DNA of 9,157 nucleotides from Candidatus Sigynarchaeota archaeon (GCA_030587505.1 JAUQYY010000322.1:1-9157); one strand, 5' to 3'. Shown: positions 1 through 6,816, counted from the first letter of the stretch. Notes: generated by a model not told the origin, from the sequence alone. A program made the numbers and translations.

Positions 1-1
1 A

Positions 2-1042
2 CTCGCGAAGAAATACAACATCAGAATCATAGGACCCAACTCTCAGGGGATACTGAACACGAGAAAAAAGCTTGACACCGCCTTCGCCCCGCATCACGAC
101 ATTATCCCGGGCGGCGTCGCCATAGTAAGTCAGACTGGAACATTCATAGCCTGTGCGAAGTACTACTCAGAATTGGTTGGGGGAGTAAGCCACATCATTG
201 ACCTGGCGAATATGTGCGATGTGGACTTCGCGGACACCTTGGAATACTTGGGCAGCGATCCGCAGACGAGGGTGATAGCCCTGCACGTGGAGGGTGTTCG
301 TGACGGCAGGAGATTCATGCGTGTGGCGAGCAGCGTTTCCAAGAAGAAGCCGATCATAGTATTAAAGTCTGGGATAAGCGAGAAGGGCTCACAGGCTATC
401 CAGTCCCACACGGGTTCACTGGCGGGCCGCAGCGAGGTAAACGAGGCAGCGTTCAAGCAGGCGGGTTTAATCAGGGTGAGAGACATCGACGAGTGGACAG
501 ACGCGGCGAAAGGGTTCAACGTGCTGCCACCCCTAAAAGGAAACAGGGTTGGGATTCTAACCTTCACCGGAGGTTTCGGGGCGCTGCTAGTGGATGCTTG
601 TGAGGAGTACGGTTTAGAGCTAGCTGAACTCTCACCAGAAACCCTGAGCAGTGTTAGTGAGATATCGCCGAACTGGCTAAACGTCCAGAACCCGATAGAC
701 ATGTTTACAGCCTGTCAGAACATCGGAATAATCGAAGCCTACAACAGGGTCTTGAAAAGCATTGCAAAGGATGAAAACGTGGACTGCCTTATCCTGATAA
801 TTCCTCACTTCACGGGAACCATCGAGCCGCGGGACGCGTTCAAAAACATAGAAACATCAAAGCCAATAATTGTTACGGGAACCACGGCGGCAACCGACAA
901 GGCGGTGATAGAGTGGACGAAGAGCGCACAGGAACTAGAGAAGATGGGAATAGCCGTTTATCCCACACCAAGAAGAGACGCGAGGGTTCTTTCAGCACTC
1001 TACAACTACTACAGAAAAAAATCAATGGCCAAAACGGGTTGA
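2..1042 (+). CDS. Acyl-CoA synthetase (NDP-forming) alpha subunit, 5' partial
   Basis: This is the alpha part of an ADP-forming acetate/acyl-CoA ligase, a cytosolic enzyme that interconverts acyl-CoA + ADP + Pi with acid + CoA + ATP. The start lies left of the window; 346 residues are visible. The fragment opens in the CoA-binding Rossmann domain (IIGPNSQGILNT, then AIVSQTGTF). It continues through the first flavodoxin-like domain, whose SHTGSLAG motif carries the histidine expected to be phosphorylated (visible residue 136, codon at 407-409). The second CoA-ligase domain follows (GILTFTGGFGALLVDACEEYG). The protein ends at the usual alpha-subunit end with no ATP-grasp domain, so the beta subunit must be encoded elsewhere; the next gene downstream is unrelated. 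The substrate cannot be told from sequence. GPNSQG, where I recall GPNC/TxG in most relatives, may mark a subfamily. Family assignment is sure; acetate specificity is not. Confidence 0.92.
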   Translation, partial: LAKKYNIRIIGPNSQGILNTRKKLDTAFAPHHDIIPGGVAIVSQTGTFIACAKYYSELVGGVSHIIDLANMCDVDFADTLEYLGSDPQTRVIALHVEGVRDGRRFMRVASSVSKKKPIIVLKSGISEKGSQAIQSHTGSLAGRSEVNEAAFKQAGLIRVRDIDEWTDAAKGFNVLPPLKGNRVGILTFTGGFGALLVDACEEYGLELAELSPETLSSVSEISPNWLNVQNPIDMFTACQNIGIIEAYNRVLKSIAKDENVDCLILIIPHFTGTIEPRDAFKNIETSKPIIVTGTTAATDKAVIEWTKSAQELEKMGIAVYPTPRRDARVLSALYNYYRKKSMAKTG

Positions 1043-1120
1043 ACCACCTAAAAAAGGAATACAGAAAGGAGCATGAGCCTGGTGGAAAGTTTAATTACAC
1101 TTAATGCTGTAATCTATACA

Positions 1121-1128
1121 TTTATATT
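1121..1128 (+). promoter_or_regulatory. TATA-like box for the UPF0104 gene
   Basis: TTTATATT lies 48 bp before the TTG start, in an AT-rich gap after the synthetase gene. Transcription would start about 25 bp downstream, near 1150, leaving a leader of about 25 nt. That leader would hold the GGAG at 1162-1165 as ribosome binding site. Read by eye only. Confidence 0.5.
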
Positions 1129-1175
1129 CTCTTTAAGGGTAAGAGTAAAGCATCTTCCTATGGAGTGAAAACACC

Positions 1176-2258
1176 TTGAAAGTATCAAAATGGCTGATAG
1201 TCAGAATTCTATCAATCGTCGCTACGGCCGTTGTACTGGTTTTCCTCATCCAGTACATTGGGGTAGACCTTATTCTGTTTCTCATCAGCATAATGAACCT
1301 TTACTGGATTATGATGTTTATCGGGGTGTACTCTCTCACGTTTCTCCTGAGAGCTGTGCGCTGGAAGTCCATAGTCAAAGCAACCAACCACAACATCGGG
1401 GTTCCCTACACTGTGACCATGCTCTGGTCGGGGTGGTTTGTTAACGAGGTTACACCCGCAAAGATAGGCGACCTCGTGAGGATATATCTCCTCTACGATA
1501 AGGAGAAGGAAATGTCGCTCGGTGAGAGCACCTCAACGGTAGCCGTTGAGAGGATCTTCGACATTTTCGCCATGGTTCTGATAGCATCCGTCCTCTTCGG
1601 GGTAATATGCCTGAATGTTTCCATACCAGAGGGCTACAGAAACGTCATTCTAATAGCCTTCATATTTGGATTTGCACTGCTAGGACTGATACTTGCATTC
1701 ATCCTTTACGGTGAAAAGATGATCGGGTTCACGAGACACATATCAAGCAGGCTTTACGAGAATCTTTCCCTATTCGTCATCGGGTTCAAAGTGGGTATGG
1801 CGCAGCTTTACCGCAAACCCAAAATACTAGTCGCGGTGGCAGTCCTATCCATCCCAATATGGCTACTCGACGCGACCTCAATCATTTTCGTAACTCGCAG
1901 CACAGGGTTCTTTCTCCCCATAGAGATCTGCCTTCTGGCATCCACCATAGGATTCTTCTCAAAGCTAATTCCTATACTACCCGGAGGATTCGGGATCTAT
2001 GAACTGAGCGTTGGCTTCATACTCTCCATGTCGGGTCCCTTCAGCTTGGGAACCGGCTCCGCCCTACCCCTCAGCCTAGGAGTCGCACTTGTTCTACCCT
2101 TGAGCCTAGGAGCCGCGTTCGCCCTGTTGGACCACATAATCAGATTCGCCTACTGTTCGGTGACTGGTATCCCGTCCATTATTTACAACGGGGTGGGTAT
2201 AAAGTTTCTAACACAGAAACAGGCTTCCGTCGAAATCGACGAAGAGAAAACCGAATAA
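1176..2258 (+). CDS. UPF0104/LPG synthase TM-type membrane protein (flippase-like, AglD-related)
   Basis: A 360-residue polytopic membrane protein of the lysylphosphatidylglycerol synthase TM region/UPF0104 family. Family marks are LLRAVRW (58-63), NEVTPAKIGDLVR (90-102), ERIFD (125-129) and LPGGFGIYE (268-276). About seven to eight hydrophobic segments are seen (roughly 5-25, 30-57, 130-147, 157-178, 216-238, 247-267, 276-285 and 297-330), with a charged tail. Members include archaeal AglD-type proteins and bacterial MprF membrane domains; many are called flippase-like, but the activity is mostly unproven. The soluble lysyl-transferase domain of full MprF is absent. The start is TTG with GGAGTG ten bases upstream; no better start is present. 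It is followed by two glycosyltransferases, which suggests work on lipid-linked sugars or surface glycolipids. The oddity is a threefold ten-residue repeat at 288-317. Confidence 0.85.
   Translation: MKVSKWLIVRILSIVATAVVLVFLIQYIGVDLILFLISIMNLYWIMMFIGVYSLTFLLRAVRWKSIVKATNHNIGVPYTVTMLWSGWFVNEVTPAKIGDLVRIYLLYDKEKEMSLGESTSTVAVERIFDIFAMVLIASVLFGVICLNVSIPEGYRNVILIAFIFGFALLGLILAFILYGEKMIGFTRHISSRLYENLSLFVIGFKVGMAQLYRKPKILVAVAVLSIPIWLLDATSIIFVTRSTGFFLPIEICLLASTIGFFSKLIPILPGGFGIYELSVGFILSMSGPFSLGTGSALPLSLGVALVLPLSLGAAFALLDHIIRFAYCSVTGIPSIIYNGVGIKFLTQKQASVEIDEEKTE
2037..2126 (+). repeat. Three in-frame 30-bp tandem repeats in the UPF0104 gene
   Basis: Units at 2037-2066, 2067-2096 and 2097-2126 encode PFSLGTGSAL, PLSLGVALVL and PLSLGAAFAL. 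Copies 2 and 3 match at 21 of 30 bases by hand count, so the expansion is not fresh. Each keeps the agc-(ct)t(ag)-gga core coding for SLG. The array sits between the LPGG motif and the last conserved helix of the family. Confidence 0.85.
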
Positions 2259-2277
2259 CGGGAAACCCAATAAAAAG

Positions 2278-2287
2278 CTATATATTC
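2278..2287 (+). promoter_or_regulatory. TATA-like box for the family 2 glycosyltransferase
   Basis: CTATATATTC sits 51 bp before the GTG start, preceded by an A-rich stretch. The predicted leader is about 30 nt and includes the strong ribosome binding site. The flanking TATATTCTTTgAG resembles TATATTCTcTTTaAG before the upstream UPF0104 gene. Confidence 0.5.
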
Positions 2288-2326
2288 TTTGAGCGTGGAA
2301 ACACTGTCAAAGGGGCTGAAAGGTTC

Positions 2327-2332
2327 GGAGGT
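2327..2332 (+). promoter_or_regulatory. Ribosome binding site fixing the GTG start at 2339
   Basis: GGAGGT is a near-perfect match to the archaeal anti-Shine-Dalgarno complement. It is six bases before GTG and supports that non-ATG start. Confidence 0.75.
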
Positions 2333-2338
2333 CTAGGT

Positions 2339-3022
2339 GTGAAAAAACCCAGAATAACGATTCTGATTCCCTGCTACAACGAGGAAAACAGCATACTCGA
2401 AGTAATAAACATGGTTAAAAGCGTTGACCTAGGATATCCCAAGGAGATAATAGTTGTAGACGATGGGTCCGAGGATAGCTCAGTTGAAAAGATCAGAACG
2501 CAGACGGGAGTCAAGCTACTGTTACACGAGAAGAATCAGGGTAAGGGGAAAGCGATTCAAACGGGACTAAAACACGCGACCGGGGACATTGTAGTGATTC
2601 AGGACGCGGACCTCGAATACTTCCCGAAGGATATCCCCCTGCTTCTAGCCCCCCTGTTAAAAAGGGAAGCCGACGTAGTGTACGGTTCAAGGTTTCTCGG
2701 AAAACCGGAGGGCATGTCTTTCTCACACAACATCGGAAACAGGGTTCTCTCCTGGGCGACCCGCATCCTCTACGGAAACTCAATCACGGACATGATGACG
2801 GGGTACAAGGCCTTCTTCAGAACCGACCTCGAGGGAGTCTCCCTAGAATCCAGAGGATTCGAATTCGAACCAGAGATAACGGTGAAACTGCTCAAAAAAG
2901 GCAAGAAAATAACAGAAGTACCAATCTCTTACTCTTACCGGAAAAAGGGTAAAGCCAAAATAGGATGGAAGGACGGAGTCATCTGCCTCTGGTGGCTCAT
3001 AAAGGGCAAATTCCAAAAATAG
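2339..3022 (+). CDS. Family 2 glycosyltransferase, dolichyl-phosphate hexose synthase-like
   Basis: A 227-residue GT-A fold enzyme expected to move a sugar from a nucleotide donor to a polyprenyl (dolichyl) phosphate at the cytoplasmic membrane face, giving a donor for outer-face glycosylation. Visible motifs: ILIPCYNEE (8-16), the nucleotide-binding VVDDGSEDSS (39-48), the metal-binding DAD (89-91) followed by LEY, GSRF (116-119), MTGYKAF (153-159), and the C-terminal KIGWKDG (207-213) common in DPM1-like enzymes. It ends near residue 227 without C-terminal transmembrane helices, as in soluble, membrane-associated DPM1 types. The start is GTG behind GGAGGT. The UPF0104 gene lies 80 bp upstream and a GT-C enzyme downstream, its likely consumer. 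Whether the sugar is mannose, glucose or another cannot be decided. Confidence 0.9.
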   Translation: MKKPRITILIPCYNEENSILEVINMVKSVDLGYPKEIIVVDDGSEDSSVEKIRTQTGVKLLLHEKNQGKGKAIQTGLKHATGDIVVIQDADLEYFPKDIPLLLAPLLKREADVVYGSRFLGKPEGMSFSHNIGNRVLSWATRILYGNSITDMMTGYKAFFRTDLEGVSLESRGFEFEPEITVKLLKKGKKITEVPISYSYRKKGKAKIGWKDGVICLWWLIKGKFQK

Positions 3023-3086
3023 AGAAGCAACATGAATCGCACAGGCACTCGAATACACAGCACACCGCTTGGGGTTCATAGAAGAA

Positions 3087-3094
3087 TTTTTATG
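3087..3094 (+). promoter_or_regulatory. Possible TATA-like box for the GT-C gene
   Basis: TTTTTATG (within gaattttTATG) lies about 45 bp before the ATG at 3135, with a purine-rich GAAGAA just upstream as a BRE candidate. A second AT-rich patch at 3113-3122 could serve instead. Weak call. Confidence 0.35.
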
Positions 3095-3134
3095 AGAGGT
3101 GTAACAATGATAGTAATATTTTCGGGTGGTTCGA

Positions 3135-4628
3135 ATGCTTGAAACGTTACGCTCAAAAATGGACTGGATACTCACCATTATTGTCGTGGTCAACGGTATC
3201 AGAGGAGTGCTATCAGCATTCCCGGTTCCCCTAACGTGGGACGAAGCCGTGTACGCCAACCTGGCGAACGACTTTTACTACTTTGGCTTTTTCTGTCACC
3301 AGCCACTCCAAGTGCTGCTGGACTTCGCCAGAGTCCCCCTGCTGTCCTTTACAATCTATCTCGCCTACCTTGTTACAACGCCGAACATTATAGTCGCCCA
3401 GATGGTCACCTTCCTGATTTCCCTGGCAGGCATCTACGCAGTCTACCTCCTAGGAAAGGAACTTTATAACGAAACCGTTGGGAAATTCTCCGCCTTGGCC
3501 CTGACATGCGGCCTAACGTTCCTGATCATATGTTGGGGGATTCTCAGCGAGGTTCCCTTCATCGTTTTCTCGTCCCTCTTCCTCCTTTTCGTGGTAAGAG
3601 CTCAAAGAAACCCCAAGTACTATGTCCTCGCGGGTGTCTCGCTGACCCTGAGCTTCCTCTCAAGATATCCCGGAGCGCTCATCCTGCTTGTGGGCTTAGC
3701 CTATGTAGTGTTCTCCAAGAGTGTTAAGAGAACACTTAAGTCTCCATGGCTCTACCTAGGAATACTCTGCGCCCTCCTAACGGCGGTTCCCTGGCTCTAT
3801 CACAGCAAAATGAACACGGGGGAATGGTTGGGATTCATCAGAGTGTTCTTCACGTCAACACAAACGTGGAGCAGAACACCGTACGTTGTCCCCTTCATCA
3901 CCCCAACGCCCCTACAGTTCATCCTGTTCTACTTGGAGTCAGTAGCGTACGCCGTGCTCCCGATCTTCATACCGGGGTTCCTGTTCTCATACTTTTACAT
4001 AGCGTCGAAAATCGAGAGGGAAAGCGTTGCGGGTAAAACCCTGCTCTTCTGGATACTTATGTTCATGGTAGCTTACCTGCTTCTCATGCCAAACTCGCGG
4101 CTTGTGGACTTCTTCAGATACAACCAGACCTCCTTACCCGCCTTCAGCGTTCTCACTGGGCTAGGCTTAGCCATACTCCTCACCAACGAGTTCAACGGAA
4201 ACATCCTAAAAAGAGTGCAGAAAAGCTTCCTGAAAGGGAAGAGGAACCTAGCGGTCCTACTGTTAATGCTAAACGTTACGGGGGGATTCGTCGGAGTCTA
4301 CGTTGTACGCAGCGACCCCGGGTTAACGCAACCCCTGGGCGTGTACGAATACCTAAAGTACACAACGTACCCATGGCAGATAATACTGACAAACGTTTAC
4401 CCAATGGCCACCCATTACACCGATAGACTGTGCCTATGGATCCCAAACATCCCCTCATGGCTCGACGACTGGGCGAACAGCGGATACGTGGGCGCAATCT
4501 TCGTGAGCCTCTTCAGATACGTGCCAATAACCACCCTGCTACACCTAGAAACCAGCCCCCTCTACCAAAGAGAACTAGTAATCTACTACCAGGGACTCCC
4601 CTACATGATAATCTACCGGCCCAGGTAG
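3135..4628 (+). CDS. GT-C membrane glycosyltransferase, PMT/ArnT-like (GT39/GT83 type)
   Basis: A 497-residue polytopic membrane protein that should transfer a sugar from a polyprenyl-phosphate donor to a protein or lipid on the outer membrane face. After an N-terminal helix (about 11-28), the first outer loop carries TWDEAVYANLA with D36-E37, the acidic pair expected as catalytic base in PMT/ArnT enzymes. About ten further hydrophobic segments run to residue 391, including LSEVPFIVFSSLFLL (138-152) and LAGVSLTLSFLSRYPG (165-180), typical of the PMT_2 family. A non-membrane C-terminal part of about 100 residues follows. I prefer ATG at 3135 because GGTGG stands just upstream; an in-frame GTG at 3126 would add three residues. 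The preceding GT2 enzyme probably makes its donor. Its 3' end faces the Nudix gene across 40 bp. Family assignment is good; acceptor and sugar are unknown. Confidence 0.82.
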   Translation: MLETLRSKMDWILTIIVVVNGIRGVLSAFPVPLTWDEAVYANLANDFYYFGFFCHQPLQVLLDFARVPLLSFTIYLAYLVTTPNIIVAQMVTFLISLAGIYAVYLLGKELYNETVGKFSALALTCGLTFLIICWGILSEVPFIVFSSLFLLFVVRAQRNPKYYVLAGVSLTLSFLSRYPGALILLVGLAYVVFSKSVKRTLKSPWLYLGILCALLTAVPWLYHSKMNTGEWLGFIRVFFTSTQTWSRTPYVVPFITPTPLQFILFYLESVAYAVLPIFIPGFLFSYFYIASKIERESVAGKTLLFWILMFMVAYLLLMPNSRLVDFFRYNQTSLPAFSVLTGLGLAILLTNEFNGNILKRVQKSFLKGKRNLAVLLLMLNVTGGFVGVYVVRSDPGLTQPLGVYEYLKYTTYPWQIILTNVYPMATHYTDRLCLWIPNIPSWLDDWANSGYVGAIFVSLFRYVPITTLLHLETSPLYQRELVIYYQGLPYMIIYRPR

Positions 4629-4652
4629 AAAAAATCAAATCGCATCGAAAAA
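4629..4652 (-). terminator. Oligo-T terminator region of the Nudix gene
   Basis: Read on the minus strand just past the Nudix stop, the convergent gap shows T5 (4652-4648) then T6 (4634-4629). Archaeal polymerases stop at such oligo-T tracts without a hairpin. No clear stem is seen. There is no comparable plus-strand tract for the GT-C gene. Confidence 0.4.
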
Positions 4653-4668
4653 TGAGTACACCAAGCCT

Positions 4669-5073
4669 TCAAATTACTCCCGCATCCCTAAGAATCTTGG
4701 CATGATCGAACGCCAACCCCATTTTTTCAACCTCTTTTATGGGAAAGCATCTCACGTCCTTGGCGTCGGTACCAGCCCTCAGCTCGCCGCCGACAACCCT
4801 ACAAACATACGCTAAACTTATAATGTAGCCGCGGGGATCACGCTTCGGATCATCGTAAATCCCCGAGAAGCGCTCAACCTGAACATCCAGTCCTGTTTCC
4901 TCCTTCACCTCTCGCACCAACGCCTCCTCGACAAACTCTCCCACTTCCACAAAACCTCCGGGAAGAGCGTAGTGATCCTTGAAGGGAGGATTCTTCCGCT
5001 GTATCAGCACAACGCAATCATCCTTCACTATTATTGCATCCACCGCAATAAGCGGCGATCTCTCACCAACCAT
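4669..5073 (-). CDS. Nudix hydrolase, ADP-ribose pyrophosphatase-like
   Basis: A cytosolic 134-residue phosphohydrolase that cleaves a nucleoside diphosphate linked to another group. The full Nudix box is present at 40-62 with every consensus residue of GX5EX7REUXEEXGU: G40, E46, R54-E55, E58-E59 and G61-L62. The segment LPGGFVEVGE leads into it. YDDPKRDPRG (73-82) downstream is typical of ADP-ribose-type members, but the substrate is inferred only. The ATG at 5073 has a good GGTGGTGA eight bases upstream. In-frame ATG (5091) and TTG (5166) are possible but lack such a site, and family members usually begin close to the SPLIAVDAII strand. Length is normal. A TAAAAACT element near 5192-5199 could be its promoter, giving a leader of about 95 nt. 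It is convergent with the GT-C gene and follows the TPR gene on the same strand after 151 bp. Confidence 0.9.
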   Translation of the reverse strand: MVGERSPLIAVDAIIVKDDCVVLIQRKNPPFKDHYALPGGFVEVGEFVEEALVREVKEETGLDVQVERFSGIYDDPKRDPRGYIISLAYVCRVVGGELRAGTDAKDVRCFPIKEVEKMGLAFDHAKILRDAGVI

Positions 5074-5081
5074 CGAAACAT

Positions 5082-5089
5082 TCACCACC
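5082..5089 (-). promoter_or_regulatory. Ribosome binding site deciding the Nudix start
   Basis: On the minus strand this reads GGTGGTGA, seven of eight bases of GGAGGTGA, eight bases before ATG at 5073. The longer in-frame extension up to 5166 has no such site. Confidence 0.6.
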
Positions 5090-5224
5090 ATCAACCATTC
5101 TGAAAGGTAACACGTCACGAACCGGTTTAGACTCGCTTCAAAGAGAAAACCTGTACAGGTCGCCAAGAAAGATGTGAAGATCGTACACTAAGTTTTTACC
5201 TTTCGACCATGGGACGGTTTGACT

Positions 5225-6115
5225 TCAGGTTTTAGCGGTCGGTTTTAAATCACTGTTGCAGATCGGACAGTACTCCAATTCTGGTACCATGATGAGTGTT
5301 CCACACGACGGACACTTTCTTATGCGTTTCTTGGCGGCCTCGAACATAGACCTCATTATCTTTTTCTCTCTCTTTAGACCCGCCTCCCCGTAGAGTTTTT
5401 CCGCAATCTCATACTGTTCACACGCGTCTTCGTATCGTCCCAGTTTCTCCAGTATTAGTCCCATCTGCCTGTGTTCAACCGCCTGTCTCCTCTTGTTTCC
5501 CCACTTCTCGAATACCTTCGCCACTTCCTTATGTTTCTCTAGAGCCTCCTCGTACCGTTTCATGGTGAATAGTATCATCCCCATATTGGACAAAGCCGCA
5601 ACCTTGCTGTCCTCGTAGCCAGCCCTGTCAGCCACCTCTACGGCCTCCTTAAGGGTGCTCAGGGCTTCCTCCAGTTTCCGCTGCCTGAACCTGAGGTACC
5701 CGATGTTTGTGAGGGCTCTCGATTCTCCCCGGAGGTCCTTTGCCTCACGGGCTATGTTTAGCGCCTTTTCGTGAAGTTCGAGGGACTTTTGGAAATCCTT
5801 GGAAAGTATGAGAGCCAGGCTTCCGAGGTTTGTGTAGTTTCTCGAAATCCCAGGCTTGTAATCCAACTGCTCGTGTAGTTTAAGGGCTCTCTCAAAATGC
5901 TCCTTCGCCTTGTTAAGCTTGTTTTGATACTGTAGGGCTATCCCGAGGTAGGTTTCCGACTCGGCGATACCCCGAAGATTGTTATCCTTCCTGAACAGGT
6001 CTAAAGCTTCTTGAAACCGTTTTTCCGCCTGTTTATACTCGCCCTTATGGATAAGGTCTTTCCCTTCGCTCAGAAGGTCGGCGGCTACGATTTTCTCACC
6101 CAACTGTCTAACCAT
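5225..6115 (-). CDS. TPR repeat protein with C-terminal zinc ribbon
   Basis: A 296-residue soluble protein with about six tetratricopeptide repeats at a 40-residue period (starting near 11, 51, 91, 131, 171 and 211). Typical units are GEYKQAEKRFQEALDLF and LEEALSTLKEAVEVA. The 40-residue spacing is that of the LGN/kinesin light chain-like TPR_12 class, which forms a peptide-binding superhelix. Residues 266-288 form a zinc ribbon, CPSCG at 268-272 and CPIC at 283-286, with all four cysteines present. This suggests a scaffold that holds a partner protein and perhaps binds nucleic acid or another protein through the ribbon; no enzyme activity is evident. The start is ATG at 6115, with no clear ribosome binding site. 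TTTAAAAG upstream fits a promoter with a leader of about 35 nt. The GNAT gene lies 105 bp upstream on the same strand. I do not recognise a named gene. Confidence 0.88.
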   Translation of the reverse strand: MVRQLGEKIVAADLLSEGKDLIHKGEYKQAEKRFQEALDLFRKDNNLRGIAESETYLGIALQYQNKLNKAKEHFERALKLHEQLDYKPGISRNYTNLGSLALILSKDFQKSLELHEKALNIAREAKDLRGESRALTNIGYLRFRQRKLEEALSTLKEAVEVADRAGYEDSKVAALSNMGMILFTMKRYEEALEKHKEVAKVFEKWGNKRRQAVEHRQMGLILEKLGRYEDACEQYEIAEKLYGEAGLKREKKIMRSMFEAAKKRIRKCPSCGTLIMVPELEYCPICNSDLKPTAKT

Positions 6116-6171
6116 CCTGAATAGTTGGATTTGAGTTGTACCGTACCTTCAAGAACGTTAGACTAGCCAGA

Positions 6172-6180
6172 CTTTTAAAT
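6172..6180 (-). promoter_or_regulatory. TATA-like box for the TPR gene
   Basis: Minus-strand ATTTAAAAG with GGAATG before it as BRE-like sequence. It is about 60 bp before the ATG and lies between the GNAT stop and the TPR start, so the TPR gene probably has its own promoter. Confidence 0.5.
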
Positions 6181-6220
6181 CATTCCTCCGAAACCAACTC
6201 CACACGTCTTAAACCTTGTC

Positions 6221-6682
6221 TCACTCGAGTTTTTTCTTGTACTTCACCCACCTCTTGTCCTTGTCGTGCTCACCCCTCTCGGAGATCACAAAGTCACCCA
6301 GACCCTCAAGCATTCTGCGAGACGCCACGTTCTCCTCACCGACAATTGAGGTGTACTCCCTGAGCCCCCTCTCGCGAGCCTTTTCCAACTTTTTCCTCAT
6401 GAGCATTTTGCCTATTCCCCTGTTTCTGAAAGCCTCGTGGACTATTGTAACGGGGTATGCGGTTTCGGTCTCGCCCACCAGTCGAACCCCGCTAAAACCG
6501 ACCACCCGACCATTCACAACCGCCACGACAGCCACCACGTCATCAGGAGGTTTTCCGTCAAGCGCCCTCTTATAGAAGAGAGATGTGGCCTTACGTAAGC
6601 GCTTACCGGTGTGGCGTCGGAAAAGCTCTTCAACCTCATCTCCATCCTCAACCCTATACTCCCTTACATGGATGTCTTGCAT
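6221..6682 (-). CDS. GNAT family N-acetyltransferase
   Basis: A 153-residue acetyl-CoA-dependent acetyltransferase. Motif A is clear: TIVHEAFRNRGIGKMLM (79-95), with the pyrophosphate-binding R86-N-R-G89-I-G91. Motif B follows as ENVASRRMLEGLG (117-129), where N118 and S121 are typical. The N-terminal part VREYRVEDGDEVEELF (6-21) matches the family's first strand and helix. Length is normal. The acceptor (protein N-terminus, lysine, amine or small molecule) cannot be told. I chose ATG at 6682 over the in-frame TTG at 6703 because that TTG abuts a TATA-like box (6705-6712). The box lies about 26 bp before the ATG, which would make the message leaderless; a GGTG seven bases upstream is the alternative signal. 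The upstream gap is shared with the divergent PEPC-like gene. Confidence 0.9.
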   Translation of the reverse strand: MQDIHVREYRVEDGDEVEELFRRHTGKRLRKATSLFYKRALDGKPPDDVVAVVAVVNGRVVGFSGVRLVGETETAYPVTIVHEAFRNRGIGKMLMRKKLEKARERGLREYTSIVGEENVASRRMLEGLGDFVISERGEHDKDKRWVKYKKKLE

Positions 6683-6701
6683 AAGATAACACCAACCGCT
6701 C

Positions 6702-6716
6702 AACCTATTAAAGGTT
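6702..6716 (-). promoter_or_regulatory. TATA-like box of the GNAT gene inside a small inverted repeat
   Basis: Minus-strand TTTAATAG (6712-6705) is the TATA candidate, centred about 26 bp before ATG. It lies within AACCT-attaa-AGGTT (6702-6716), a perfect 5-bp inverted repeat with a 5-base centre, so a dimeric regulator bound there would cover the TATA box. Short enough to be chance. Confidence 0.4.
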
Positions 6717-6816
6717 CCAGCAAATTCGGGCAGATTACGCGTTAGGATACTTCTGCTCCTCGGTGAGCGTTTTCACAAATTAGAATCAGGCACGTTAGAT
6801 TATTTTAACTATTTCC

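Noticed and set aside
913..1104. 63-codon open frame overlapping the end of the synthetase gene
   Set aside because: It is out of frame with a clearly conserved protein, is rich in Lys/Arg/Glu as expected for a shifted reading of that gene, and has no ribosome binding site or recognisable domain.
2860..2871. 12-bp palindrome TTCGAATTCGAA with tRNA T-arm-like flanks (minus strand GGTTCGAAT)
   Set aside because: It lies inside the well-conserved GT2 coding region (residues GFEFEPE). No acceptor stem, anticodon arm or other tRNA parts are present around it.
5074..5166. In-frame 31-residue N-terminal extension of the Nudix protein from a TTG at 5166
   Set aside because: TTG without a ribosome binding site, a sequence unlike the family, and a good GGTGGTGA site before ATG 5073. 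A leaderless TTG start from the TAAAAACT element near 5195 is not fully excluded.
6683..6703. Seven-residue extension of the GNAT protein from TTG at 6703
   Set aside because: The TTG abuts the probable TATA box, so it would not be on the transcript. ATG 6682 starts just before the family's first strand.
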